From positions 1-64,000 of the forward strand of contig CANMJD010000001.1 in the NCBI GenBank assembly GCA_947498155.1: 64,000 bases of DNA, written 5' to 3'. Origin of the DNA: an uncultured Pseudoruegeria sp. GTDB taxonomy: Bacteria; Pseudomonadota; Alphaproteobacteria; Rhodobacterales; Rhodobacteraceae. The notes beneath the pieces are model-generated. The model searched no databases and was not told the DNA's origin. It saw nothing but the letters and a program-made list of their open reading frames with translations. Position numbers and translations under genes: made by a program. Below are positions 17,743 to 27,200 of the stretch, piece after piece (position 1 is the first letter of the stretch; each line of letters opens with the position of its first letter).

Positions 17743-18870
17743 ATGCGCGCAGAAACGCAGAACACCGTTGATGCCATCGAGAAATCGTTGGAGCTGCTTA
17801 AGCAGCGCATGGATTGGGATATGGCCCCGCACCGGCTTGAGGAATTCAACGCCCGCACCGAGGACCCTGATCTGTGGAACGACCCTGACAAGGCGCAAAA
17901 ACTGATGCGCGACCGTCAGACTTTGGTCGATAAAATCGATCTGGTGAAATCCATCGCGCAAGATCTGTCCGACAATATCGATTTGATCGAAATGGGCGAG
18001 ATGGAAGACGATGCCGAAATCGTTCAGGACGCCGAAGAGGCGCTGACAGCGCTTCAGGTGAAAGCCGCGCAAAAAGAGCTGGAGGCCTTGCTGGATGGCG
18101 AAGCCGATGGCAATGATACCTTCCTTGAGATCAATTCAGGCGCCGGTGGGACTGAAAGCTGTGACTGGGCCAGCATGCTGGCGCGGATGTATGTGCGGTG
18201 GGCGGAAAAACATGGCTATAAGGTCGAGTTGCAATCCGAAAGTGCAGGCGAGGAAGCAGGCATCAAATCCGCGGCCTATAAAATTTCTGGGCCTAATGCC
18301 TATGGCTGGCTGAAATCCGAAAGCGGCGTGCACCGGTTGGTACGAATTTCACCGTTTGATTCCGCCGCCAAGCGCCACACGTCTTTCACTTCGGTCAAAG
18401 TTTATCCGGTGGTTGATGATGACATTGAAATCGAAGTGAACCCATCGGATATCCGGATTGACACCTACCGTTCCTCAGGGGCCGGAGGGCAGCACGTCAA
18501 CACCACGGACTCGGCGGTGCGGATCACCCACCACCCCACCGGAATCGTTGTCACCAGCTCGGAAAAATCCCAACACCAGAACCGCGATATCGCCATGAAG
18601 GCGCTGAAATCGCAGCTCTATCAGATCGAGCTGGATAAACGTTCCGCCCTTGTGAACGAGGTGCACCAGAACGCCGGAGACGCCGGCTGGGGCAACCAGA
18701 TCCGGTCCTATGTGTTGCAGCCTTATCAAATGGTTAAGGATTTGCGCACCAGCTATGAAACCTCTGACACCAAAGGTGTGCTGGACGGCGATCTGGACGG
18801 GTTGATGGCCTCTACTTTGGCAATGAATGTTGCGGGTAAGAGCCGCGCCGAGGCAAATTCCGAGGACTAA
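17743..18870 (+). CDS. prfB: Peptide chain release factor 2
   Basis: RF2 recognises UGA and UAA and triggers peptide release. The 375-residue protein has the recognition tripeptide Ser203-Pro204-Phe205 and the catalytic Gly248-Gly249-Gln250 (SGAGGQHVN). The reading frame is continuous from the ATG at 17743: there is no in-frame UGA near codon 25, so this prfB lacks the +1 programmed frameshift seen in E. coli. The Gln of GGQ is the target of PrmC, encoded at 51319-52155. Confidence 0.97.
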   Translation: MRAETQNTVDAIEKSLELLKQRMDWDMAPHRLEEFNARTEDPDLWNDPDKAQKLMRDRQTLVDKIDLVKSIAQDLSDNIDLIEMGEMEDDAEIVQDAEEALTALQVKAAQKELEALLDGEADGNDTFLEINSGAGGTESCDWASMLARMYVRWAEKHGYKVELQSESAGEEAGIKSAAYKISGPNAYGWLKSESGVHRLVRISPFDSAAKRHTSFTSVKVYPVVDDDIEIEVNPSDIRIDTYRSSGAGGQHVNTTDSAVRITHHPTGIVVTSSEKSQHQNRDIAMKALKSQLYQIELDKRSALVNEVHQNAGDAGWGNQIRSYVLQPYQMVKDLRTSYETSDTKGVLDGDLDGLMASTLAMNVAGKSRAEANSED

Positions 18871-19021
18871 TGGCGGTGTCCTGATCGGGGTGCACAATGT
18901 AATGCTGCCTTTTTCCGACGACATCTGCTGTCAGCTGTAAAAACGCGGCCATCTGGAATTGACAAGCCCCTGTGATATCGGGCCAAATCCCTATTCATGG
19001 GGTTAGGGAGGATTTTCACGG

Positions 19022-19804
19022 ATGAATAGCACGATGGTTGAGGCTTCTGAGGTTCCGAATTTCCATCCTGTCGGTTTTGCCGATCTGAAAACCGCTTTGA
19101 CCCTGGGCTGGGGCGACTTTCGCAAAGCCCCGCAATTCGGGCTGTTCTTCGGCTGCTTTTATACCATCGGCGGGCTGTTGATGTGGTGGGTTACCACCAT
19201 AACCGGCCAGAGCTATTGGCTTGGGCTGGCGGCTTTTGGCTTCCCCTTGATCGGCCCTTTTGCCGCCGTGGGCCTTTATGAGGTTAGCCGCCGGTTAGAA
19301 TCCTCAGAGCCTCTGAACTGGGGGGCGGTACTTGGAGTGGTTGTGCGCCAACGGGACCGACAAATCCCGTCAATCTGTGTGACGATCATTATGATCTTTC
19401 TGTTCTGGTTCTTCATCGCACATATGATTTTTGCGCTGTTTCTGGGTCAGATGTCTATGGTTAACGTGTCATCCACCTATGAGACCTATCTTTCCACCGA
19501 AGGTATTTCGATGCTGGTCTTCGGGACAGCTGTCGGGGCGGTCTTTGCGTTTATCACCTTTGCGCTGATGGTTTTCAGCATCCCGATGCTGCTGGATCGG
19601 GAACTGGACGTCATTACCGCCATGATCACCAGCTTTCGGCAGGTGCTGGCCAACCCTGTGGTGATGATGACATGGGGCGGGATTATTGCGCTCACGCTTT
19701 TTGTCGGCATGTTCCCGTATTTCTTTGGCTTGATGATTGTACTGCCGTTGTTGGGGCACGCGTCATGGCATTTGTATCGGCTTGCCACAAATTCAGGCGC
19801 TTGA
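19022..19804 (+). CDS. DUF2189 family polytopic membrane protein
   Basis: The 260-residue inner-membrane protein has about six hydrophobic segments: residues 40-62, 67-95, 120-145, 165-190, 210-232 and 233-250. The N-terminal cytoplasmic stretch FADLKTALTLGWGDFRKAPQ marks DUF2189. GGAGG lies upstream of the ATG. A TTGACA -35-like hexamer is present at 18959-18964, but no convincing -10 follows. The family has no assigned function. It is followed, in the same direction, by a LysR regulator. Confidence 0.8.
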   Translation: MNSTMVEASEVPNFHPVGFADLKTALTLGWGDFRKAPQFGLFFGCFYTIGGLLMWWVTTITGQSYWLGLAAFGFPLIGPFAAVGLYEVSRRLESSEPLNWGAVLGVVVRQRDRQIPSICVTIIMIFLFWFFIAHMIFALFLGQMSMVNVSSTYETYLSTEGISMLVFGTAVGAVFAFITFALMVFSIPMLLDRELDVITAMITSFRQVLANPVVMMTWGGIIALTLFVGMFPYFFGLMIVLPLLGHASWHLYRLATNSGA

Positions 19805-19917
19805 CCGCCTGAACCACATACGCCGCATTGAAACAGATTTGTGGCAGCTTATATCGGTGCTCTGAGCATAATAACGGGCGTAGAACAAAAGCCCGACGAT
19901 ATAAGGGGCCCGTATTT

Positions 19918-20832
19918 GTGGCACATGATTGGGACGATTTTCGATATTTTCTGGCACTCTCTCGTGCGTCCTCAACTGTAGAGGCAGCCCGCGCGCTGGA
20001 GGTGACGCATCAGACCGTATCCCGGCGCATCGCAGCCCTTGAGGCGCGGTTGAACATGCGGCTGGTGGATCGGGAAGGGGCGTCTCTGCGACTGACCTCG
20101 CGCGGGGTGGCGCTGGCAGAGCGGGTGGCCGAGATGGAAACCATGTCCCATTCAATCACCCAGTTGGCACGCCATTCTGGCGAAGAGGTCGAAGGGCGCG
20201 TGCGCATAACCACCAGCGACGCCGGTATCCGGTTCCTGCTGATGCCGATCATCGACAAGCTGATGAAAACCTACCCTGATATCACGATCGACATCCTGAC
20301 CAGCACCGAAGTTCTGGACGTCGGGTCGGGGTTTGTTGATTTCGCCGTGCGCTTTACCTCCACCCCGGATGAAGACCTGATCGGGCAGAAAATCGCGCCG
20401 GTGGGGCTGCGGGTGTCCGGTACGCGCAATCTGATCGATGCCTTTGATCGCGGGTTGCGCAATCCGGCGGACCGGCAGTCTGTTCCGATTATCACCTTTG
20501 ACAACAACCCCGAAAAGGTCCCCGATTGGGTCGAGGGAGCGGTGTCTGATGGCAGTCCGGTGCATCGGGTCAACCATATGGAGTCGCTGATAGAGCTGGT
20601 GCAGCGCGGTCACGGAGTCTGTCTGTTACCCTGTTTCATCTCTGCGCAACTCGATAATCTGGTGCACAGTCAGGTTCTGCCCCTGCGCAGCCCGATTGAT
20701 TTGTGGCTGCTGACCAATGCCGAAGTGCGGCGGTCAGAAAAAATCCGGCAGATCAGGGCGTTTTTACAGAAAGAACTGACGGCACTTGCACCGCATATCG
20801 CGGGCTCTGCTGTGCCGCGTACCCTGGGCTAG
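19918..20832 (+). CDS. LysR-family transcriptional regulator
   Basis: This regulator of 304 residues has an N-terminal winged helix-turn-helix (residues 5-62, SSTVEAARALEVTHQTVSRR) and a C-terminal periplasmic-binding-like effector domain (about residues 90-295). The GTG at 19918 is chosen because VAHDWDDFRYFLAL is the usual LysR start; the longer frame from 19828 would add a non-conserved leader. AAGGGG lies about 10 bases upstream. No divergent target gene is adjacent, so its regulon cannot be guessed. The convergent neighbour is bactofilin, separated by a terminator. Confidence 0.85.
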   Translation: MAHDWDDFRYFLALSRASSTVEAARALEVTHQTVSRRIAALEARLNMRLVDREGASLRLTSRGVALAERVAEMETMSHSITQLARHSGEEVEGRVRITTSDAGIRFLLMPIIDKLMKTYPDITIDILTSTEVLDVGSGFVDFAVRFTSTPDEDLIGQKIAPVGLRVSGTRNLIDAFDRGLRNPADRQSVPIITFDNNPEKVPDWVEGAVSDGSPVHRVNHMESLIELVQRGHGVCLLPCFISAQLDNLVHSQVLPLRSPIDLWLLTNAEVRRSEKIRQIRAFLQKELTALAPHIAGSAVPRTLG

Positions 20833-20841
20833 GGCAAAATA

Positions 20842-20867
20842 AAAGGCGCCCGAAACTGGGCGCCTTT
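20842..20867 (-). terminator. Intrinsic terminator between LysR and bactofilin genes
   Basis: A perfect 10-bp stem AAAGGCGCCC / GGGCGCCTTT has a GAAACT loop. Read on the minus strand it continues into TTTTATTTT, so it best serves the bactofilin transcript, but the symmetry allows it to stop LysR transcription too. Confidence 0.85.
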
Positions 20868-20889
20868 GGATTTGAATATTTCGAAGACC

Positions 20890-21381
20890 TTAGTCTTTTT
20901 GGTTCGGGGCAACCGGTTTTTTCGGTGCGCCGCCACCGAGCGGATCATCCTGACGCTGAACCGAGCCTTCAAAATGGGCACCGGATTCGATCGCGATGGT
21001 TTTATGGATGATGTCGCCTTCGACACGGGCTGTGGACGTCAGACGCACCTTCAAGCCCCGTACACGGCCAACAACGCGACCATGCACGACAACATCATCG
21101 GCCATGACCTCGCCTTTGACGGTGGCACTTTCGCCAACTGTCAGAAGATGTGCGCGAATGTCGCCTTCGACGGTACCTTCGATGTTGATGTCGCCTGATG
21201 TTTTCAGGTTCCCAACGACCGTCAGGTCGGCGGACAAGGAAGATGCCGGTGGCTTCGCCTTCGGAGCCGAGGGCTTCAGGTCGGTTGTGGGTTTATTCAC
21301 AGGGGCCTCTGGTGCTTTGGGTTTTTCTGCTTCGGCGCCTGCTTTCGGGCCGGGTTCGTTAATCCTGCTTTTAGAAAACAT
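20890..21381 (-). CDS. Bactofilin family cytoskeletal protein
   Basis: The 163-residue protein has a central bactofilin domain (about residues 48-145) built of right-handed beta-helix turns (LTVVGNLKTSGDINIEGTVEG, with repeated hydrophobic-Gly spacing). It is flanked by a Pro/Lys/Ala-rich N-terminus and a short charged tail. Bactofilins polymerise without nucleotide and localise cell-wall enzymes. The ATG lies inside the last codons of the upstream M23 peptidase gene (11-nt overlap), a coupling seen for bactofilin/LytM pairs in other bacteria. The two products therefore probably act together. Confidence 0.92.
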   Translation of the reverse strand: MFSKSRINEPGPKAGAEAEKPKAPEAPVNKPTTDLKPSAPKAKPPASSLSADLTVVGNLKTSGDINIEGTVEGDIRAHLLTVGESATVKGEVMADDVVVHGRVVGRVRGLKVRLTSTARVEGDIIHKTIAIESGAHFEGSVQRQDDPLGGGAPKKPVAPNQKD

Positions 21382-22690
21382 CTCGTGCTGCCTTGATATA
21401 TTTCATCGGGTTGACCGGAGTGCCCTGAACGCGCACTTCGTAATGCAAATGCGTACCGGTAGAACGTCCTGAATTCCCCATGTCACCTATGCGGTCACCA
21501 CGAGAAACCCTTTGGCCCTTCGTCACGCGTATCTTTGCCATATGGGCATAGCGGGTTTCAATGCCAAATTCATGCTGAATCTTCACAAGGCGCCCATATC
21601 CGGACAACCAACCCGCATGAATCACCACTCCGTCGGCCGTCGAATAGATCGGCGTGCCATACGAAGCGGCAAAATCGGTGCCGTTATGCATCCGTCCCCA
21701 CCGTGGACCAAAACCCGAGGTGAAACGGAAGGCACCCTTGACCGGAACATCAAAGGGCGCTTTTTGCGCCGCGATCCGGTAAATGTTCATTTCATCCAGC
21801 TTTTTCAGAATGTTATTAGCCCGCAAACCGTCTGCATCCGGCGTTTCATTGTCCAAATTGAACTGCAATGGCGTCAAGGGGCCACCCTGACCGGAATAGC
21901 CGCTGCGCACCTGTTTAAGGACCGAATCGACCGACAGGCCGGAGGCGGCAAACATCTTGTTCATCGGCTCGATTGAAACGGTCACCGCTTCTTCGAGTTT
22001 CGAGAAAATTTTATCGTTACGCTGTTCGCGCAATTTCGCTTCTAGCATCAGCTCGTCGATGAAAACATCGGCGTCACTGGCATAGGCTTCCATATGATCG
22101 CGTTCCTGCGCGGTGTCGCGCAGGGCCTCGCTGAGGAAAGAAACCGTGGTTTCGACATCTTCCAGACGGGCGGTATCGGGCTCGGCGACCTGACGTTCCT
22201 CAAGGGTCGCCAGAACTTCGGTTGTGGCACGGCGGGCTTCGTCGCGTTCTTGAATGGTGTTGCGCAGGGTCGATTGAATGACCTCTGTGCCTGTTTCAAG
22301 CTCGCGGCGGCGGTTTTCGGATTCCAGCAGGGCGGTCTGCATGTCCGAAATCTCTTGCAGCGCGGTGGTAAAGCGGCGGTGGGCGCGGGCGGCTTCTTCG
22401 AGCCTTTGATCGCGCTCGGCGGAAAGCTTGTTCAGCCGCGCCTCATAGAGATATTGATCCCGTTTCACCTGATCGCGCAAATCGCCGGCACTGAGCGACC
22501 CCATCAGTAGGATAGAGGTGGCCACCAGCGTCCAGCTGCCCAGCCCAACAACGCCGACAATCGCGGCAAGCTGGGTGCCCGAGCGCAGGCGAATAAAGCG
22601 GGTTTCGGTATCAGAGCGCAGAAACAGCCGCCGTTCCGGCAGGCGGCGCTCAAGAGCGACGTGAAGTTTGTGAATAAGTGCGGACGGCAA
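21371..22690 (-). CDS. M23 (LytM-type) peptidoglycan endopeptidase, membrane-anchored
   Basis: The protein has about 439 residues: a short cytoplasmic N-terminus, one transmembrane helix (about residues 38-65), a long Glu/Arg-rich coiled coil (about residues 75-235) and a C-terminal M23 domain (about residues 310-435). HNGTDFAA and HLHYEV hold the zinc ligands and catalytic His, so the enzyme looks active. The start is a TTG at 22690 with AGGGG upstream; no ATG is available nearby. The bactofilin gene overlaps its end. The arrangement matches the membrane endopeptidases recruited by bactofilin in other alphaproteobacteria. Confidence 0.9.
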   Translation of the reverse strand: MPSALIHKLHVALERRLPERRLFLRSDTETRFIRLRSGTQLAAIVGVVGLGSWTLVATSILLMGSLSAGDLRDQVKRDQYLYEARLNKLSAERDQRLEEAARAHRRFTTALQEISDMQTALLESENRRRELETGTEVIQSTLRNTIQERDEARRATTEVLATLEERQVAEPDTARLEDVETTVSFLSEALRDTAQERDHMEAYASDADVFIDELMLEAKLREQRNDKIFSKLEEAVTVSIEPMNKMFAASGLSVDSVLKQVRSGYSGQGGPLTPLQFNLDNETPDADGLRANNILKKLDEMNIYRIAAQKAPFDVPVKGAFRFTSGFGPRWGRMHNGTDFAASYGTPIYSTADGVVIHAGWLSGYGRLVKIQHEFGIETRYAHMAKIRVTKGQRVSRGDRIGDMGNSGRSTGTHLHYEVRVQGTPVNPMKYIKAARDVF

Positions 22691-22830
22691 GGTCAGCTAA
22701 TCCCCTTTTAACGTTCCTTCCAGACGTCAGCATGTCCCCATCGCTGACGCGTCTGAGACTGAGTAACGATCTGCTAACCTTGTCGCAAGAAGTTTGCTTT
22801 ATACCGGCGGACTGGGGCTTAAGCTCCCGT

Positions 22831-22866
22831 GATTTAGGCAGATTTCCGCCTAAATCTGTTTTTGTT
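22831..22866 (+). terminator. Orphan plus-strand intrinsic terminator
   Basis: GATTTAGGC (22831-22839) pairs perfectly with GCCTAAATC (22848-22856) and is followed on the plus strand by TGTTTTTGTT. Both flanking genes run on the minus strand, and the nearest plus-strand gene ends 2 kb earlier with its own terminator. It therefore points to an unannotated plus-strand transcript in 22691-22830. Confidence 0.6.
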
Positions 22867-22871
22867 CCGGT

Positions 22872-23705
22872 TCAGACCGGCCCACGGCTCCAACTCTCAT
22901 CGGCCAGCGGCCAATAGAAATCCGGCGGCAAACCGGCATCAGCGCGTTTTTCTTCGTTGAAGGGCGGCTTAAGGCCCCCATGGAAATACTTGCGCACCAG
23001 ATCGTGGAATACCTCTTTGGGGTCCAGATTGTGGCGCCCACAAAGGAAATGAAACCACTTTGAACCATAGGCTACATGGCCAACTTCCTCGGCATAGATG
23101 GTTTCCAGTGCGGCAATGGTCTGCGTGTCCTTGGCCTTTTTGAATAACGCAATCATATTCGGGGTGACATCCAGCCCGCGCGCCTCCAACACCATTGGCA
23201 CAACCGCCAGACGGCCCATCAGATCGCTGTTGGTATCCTCGGCGGCGCGCCACATTCCGGCATGAGCCGGTAGCGCCCCGTAGAAAGATCCATGGGTATC
23301 AAGACAGTCGCACATCAGGTTGAAATGATTGGATTCTTCATCGGCGGCCAGTACCCAGTCATCATAAAATCCCATCGGCATTTCGGTCTCTGTGAACCGC
23401 GCGATGATGTCCCAATGCAGATCAACCGCGTTAAGCTCGATATGGGCCACGGCATGAAGCAGGGCAATGCGCCCCTCTGGCGTGCCGGGTTTGCGTTTGG
23501 GCACATCGCGCGGGGATAGCAATTCGGGTTTTTCCGGCCGCGCAGGCCGCAATGGGGGAGTGGCTGAGCCCAGCTCTACGGCAGCGCCGGATTTACGCGC
23601 GCTAAGCCATTCTTTGGCATAAGCACGGCTTTTGGCGGTTTTTTCTCGCCCGTCCGCTGTTGTCAGAACATCAACGGCCATCTGGGCCAGTGTTTTGCTG
23701 TTCAT
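22872..23705 (-). CDS. DUF455 family ferritin-like protein
   Basis: This 277-residue cytoplasmic protein belongs to DUF455, a ferritin-like four-helix family. Carboxylate/His motifs suited to a di-metal centre are seen: HIELNAVDLHWD, AADEESNHFNLM and YAEEVGHVAYG. No enzymatic activity is established for the family. The ATG overlaps the stop of the upstream peroxiredoxin gene by four bases (ATGA), implying coupling. A link to oxidant defence is inferred from that neighbour and from the ferritin fold. Confidence 0.85.
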   Translation of the reverse strand: MNSKTLAQMAVDVLTTADGREKTAKSRAYAKEWLSARKSGAAVELGSATPPLRPARPEKPELLSPRDVPKRKPGTPEGRIALLHAVAHIELNAVDLHWDIIARFTETEMPMGFYDDWVLAADEESNHFNLMCDCLDTHGSFYGALPAHAGMWRAAEDTNSDLMGRLAVVPMVLEARGLDVTPNMIALFKKAKDTQTIAALETIYAEEVGHVAYGSKWFHFLCGRHNLDPKEVFHDLVRKYFHGGLKPPFNEEKRADAGLPPDFYWPLADESWSRGPV

Positions 23706-24163
23706 AGCGCTTTAACAGCCGCCAGCACGTCCTCGATATGGCCATCGACTTTGACCTTGGGCCAGATTTTAACGATTTTGCCTTCGGCATCGATCAGGAT
23801 CGTGGTGCGTACGATGCCAAAGAAGGTTTTGCCGTACATCTTTTTCTCTTGCCAGACGCCGTAAGTTTCACAGACGTCGTTCTCGGCATCCGACAGCAAG
23901 GTGACGCCAAGATCGTATTTCGCTCGGAAATTGTCATGCTTTTTGACCGAGTCCTTTGACACGCCCAAAACTTTGGCACCCGCGGCCTCAAAGGCGTCCG
24001 CGGAGTCAGTGAAACCGATGGCCTGTTTTGTGCATCCGGGGGTATTGTCCTTGGGGTAGAAATACAAAACCACCGGCCCGCCGCGCAGCGCTGACAGGGT
24101 GATGGGGGTGCCATCCGCATCCGGAAGGGTGAAATCTGGGGCAAGTTCATTCAGGTCTGGCAT
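23702..24163 (-). CDS. bcp: Thioredoxin-dependent peroxiredoxin, Bcp/PrxQ type
   Basis: The 153-residue peroxidase reduces hydrogen and organic peroxides. The peroxidatic Cys44 is in the canonical KDNTPGCTKQ. The second cysteine that PrxQ/Bcp enzymes often have five residues later is absent (Ile49), so this is the one-Cys-helix variant; a further Cys is present in NDVCETYG. The start is placed at 24163 (MPDLNELAPDF), because residues before it in the longer frame from 24214 are not family-like. It is divergent from the AsmA-like gene and coupled to the DUF455 gene. Confidence 0.92.
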   Translation of the reverse strand: MPDLNELAPDFTLPDADGTPITLSALRGGPVVLYFYPKDNTPGCTKQAIGFTDSADAFEAAGAKVLGVSKDSVKKHDNFRAKYDLGVTLLSDAENDVCETYGVWQEKKMYGKTFFGIVRTTILIDAEGKIVKIWPKVKVDGHIEDVLAAVKAL

Positions 24164-24263
24164 GTTATGTCTTTCATGGTGTCTAGCTTTGACATCTGTT
24201 TTAGTCTTTTCCAAACAAAGTTAAAGGGAGCGACCCAAAGGCAGGTCGCATAAGGGCAGGGCA

Positions 24264-27200
24264 GTGCAGCAAGAGACAGGCGGCAAAGCAAAAGGCAGTA
24301 AAAGGCGCAGCGCCGCAATCGGGCTGTTGGGTCTGATTCTGCTTTGCCTTATTGCGGGCATGATCGCGGTTGGGGTGTTGATCCAGACCCAGAGCAGGGT
24401 CTCGGCGCCGCAATGGCTAAAGGCCCGCGTTGAGGCACGGCTGGATGGGCTGACGGAGTCGGTTGATCTGGCTTTTGAGGATGTGTCCTTTGCGCTGACG
24501 GCGCAGGGCAATCCGCTGATCCGTTTGTCCGAGGTCAAGCTGTCGCAGGAAGGTAATGAAACCCTCGTGCAATTCGGCGAGATGCGCATTGGTTTTGATA
24601 TTTCGGATGTGGTGCGGCGCGACTTCAAACCGACCATGCTAGAGCTGCAGGACAGCAAATTTGTCATCCGTCGGGATCGCGACGGTCAGTTCAATGTGCA
24701 GATCGGCGCGGGGGCTGGCGGTACTTCTATCGCCTATACCGACATTCCAGCCCTGATTGATGCGGTGGAGCTACGTCTGAAGCAAACCGCCCTGCGCGAT
24801 CTTAGGCGGGCAACGGCGCAGGGGATTACGCTGGTGTTTGACGACGCCCTGCAGAACACGCGCACCGAAATCACCGAAGGCCGGATCGAGGCCCGTCAAA
24901 CACCCGAGGGGCTTAGCGCGCAACTTCAAATGCAATTGCCCGGAGCGGGGGGGACCAAAGCACCGGTGATCCTGTCGGCGCAAACTGATTCCCAGAGCAC
25001 CTCGGCCCGTTTGTCGGTTTCCGTTGAAGGGGTGGACGCCGGATTTATGGCGGGCCATGTGCCCACTGCGGTCTGGCTCTCGGCGGTTCAGGCGCCGGTA
25101 TCGGCGACGCTTGCGCTTGAGGTTTTGCCAGACGGGACGTTCTCGCCGGTGCAAAGCCAGTTACGGGTGGGCAGAGGTATTTTGCGGCCTAATGCGGCCA
25201 CCACGCCAATCCGGATCGATCAGATGGAGGCCAATTTCAGCTATGATCTGGTGCAGCACCTTGTGGGGCTCAACAGTCTGCAAGTGGACTCTGATCTTGT
25301 CAGCCTGTCCGGTCAGGGGCAGGTGTTTTTTAAGGATTTTGCGCAAGGCGTGCCGCAATCGCTGATCGCGCAGTTGCAGATTGAAGATTTGCACAGCACT
25401 GCCAAGGATATGTTTGCTTTTCCGCTGGCGCTGCACGAAGGGGCAGCGGATTTGAAGTTCCGGTTCGATCCGTTTGAAATCTCCCTTGGGCAGGCAACGG
25501 TGTTTGATGGGCAGACGCGGGTTCATGCCAAAGGCAAGGTTTCAGCCCAGCCCGATGGCTGGCATGTTGCTCTGGATGCAACCGCGGACCGGCTTAGCCC
25601 GGAAAAGCTGACCGGATACTGGCCCGCTTTCCTGCGCCCAAAGGCGCGCAAGTGGCTGATAGATAATATTAAATCGGGGGTCGGCAAAAATGGCCGCCTG
25701 TCGGTGCGCTTTACCCCCGAACAGCCCCCTAAAGTAGATGTTGGCTTTGAATTCGAAGAGGCCGAAGTCCAGTTTATTCCGAACTTCCCACCAATTTCGG
25801 GCGGTTATGGTCACGGTGTGATCTCTGGCACCAGCCTGTCTGTTACCGTCGACAAAGGGGTGGTTCGATCGGGGACAGATGTGGTTGATATCGCGGGCAG
25901 CACGGTTCAGATCCCGGATATGCGGCTTAAGCCCGCGCCGGGCATTGTATCGCTGCAAACGGATTCGGCACTATCGGCGCTTTTGACCCTTCTGGATAAG
26001 CCACCGCTAAACCTGATCCAGCGGGCAGGGCGCAGTCCGGATCTGGCGCAGGGGCGGGCGGTGACCACCGCGCTGTTGACGCTGCCCTTTAGCAAATTCA
26101 CCCGCGCGCCGGATGTCGGCTTTGATCTGAAGGGCACGGTCAGCGCCTTTGAAAGCGAAATGCTGGTGCCCGGTCGGCGCTTATCGTCGGACCTATTGCA
26201 TGTCGGGGGCGATCCGCAAACGCTTTGGGTCTCGGGCGGCGGTACGATTGATGGCATCGGGTTTGACGTGGATTGGTTGCAACCCTTGGGGGCTGCCTAT
26301 GCGAATGGCAGCAGGATCAAGGGGCAGATTGCGGTTTCGCCCGAATTTGCCCAGGTCTTTAACATCGGATTGCCCGACAACAGCCTACGCGGCAGCAGCA
26401 TGGCCGAGGTGATGCTTAATCTAACGCCGGATGGGGCGGCGCAGTATGAAATTCAATCCGATCTGGTTGGTCTGGGGCTGTCGATTGATGCCCTGCAATG
26501 GCGCAAACCCGAAGCCGCAGCGGCGGATTTTACGGTGCGCGGCGAATTGGGCAGCCCCCCCTCTGTAGACGCCTTGCGTCTGTCAGCCGATGGGTTAACG
26601 CTGGCCGGATCGATTTCCCTTGCCGAAGGCGGCGGTCTGTCCCGCGCGGTATTTGAGCCGCTTCAAGTCGGCTCCTGGCTGAATGCACGGGCAGAATTGA
26701 CCGGGCGCGGGGCAGGGGTTGCACCGGCACTGACCATAAGTGGCTCCTCGCTCGACATCCGCCGTGCCGGTTTGGCGGGCACGGGTGGTGCTGGCCCCTC
26801 GGCACCAATGACAGCAGCCTTTGAACGGGTGCAGCTGAACGAAACCACTTTTCTGACCGCCTTTCGCGGGCGTTTTGCAGAGGCAGGACAGCCGGACGGC
26901 TTTGAAGCATTGTTAAACGGGCGTGCAGCGGTCTCGGGCACACTGACCGAAACCCAATACGGAACGACCTTTGACATTAGCGCAGATGATGGCGGTGCCG
27001 TGCTTTTGGCTCTGAACCTGCTAGAACGGGGCGCGGCGGGGCCCTTGCGCCTGCGGCTTAAGCCACGGGCGGAAAAAGGTGCTTATAATGGCCGGTTGAC
27101 CCTATCTGATTTGGGCGTGCGCGGCGCACCGGTGTTGGCGGATATGCTGGGCGCAATCAGCGTTGTCGGGCTGATCGAACAAATGAACGGCAATGGGCTG

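Noticed and set aside
17743-17830. Programmed +1 frameshift in prfB
   Set aside because: The frame is continuous without an in-frame UGA, so no shift is needed.
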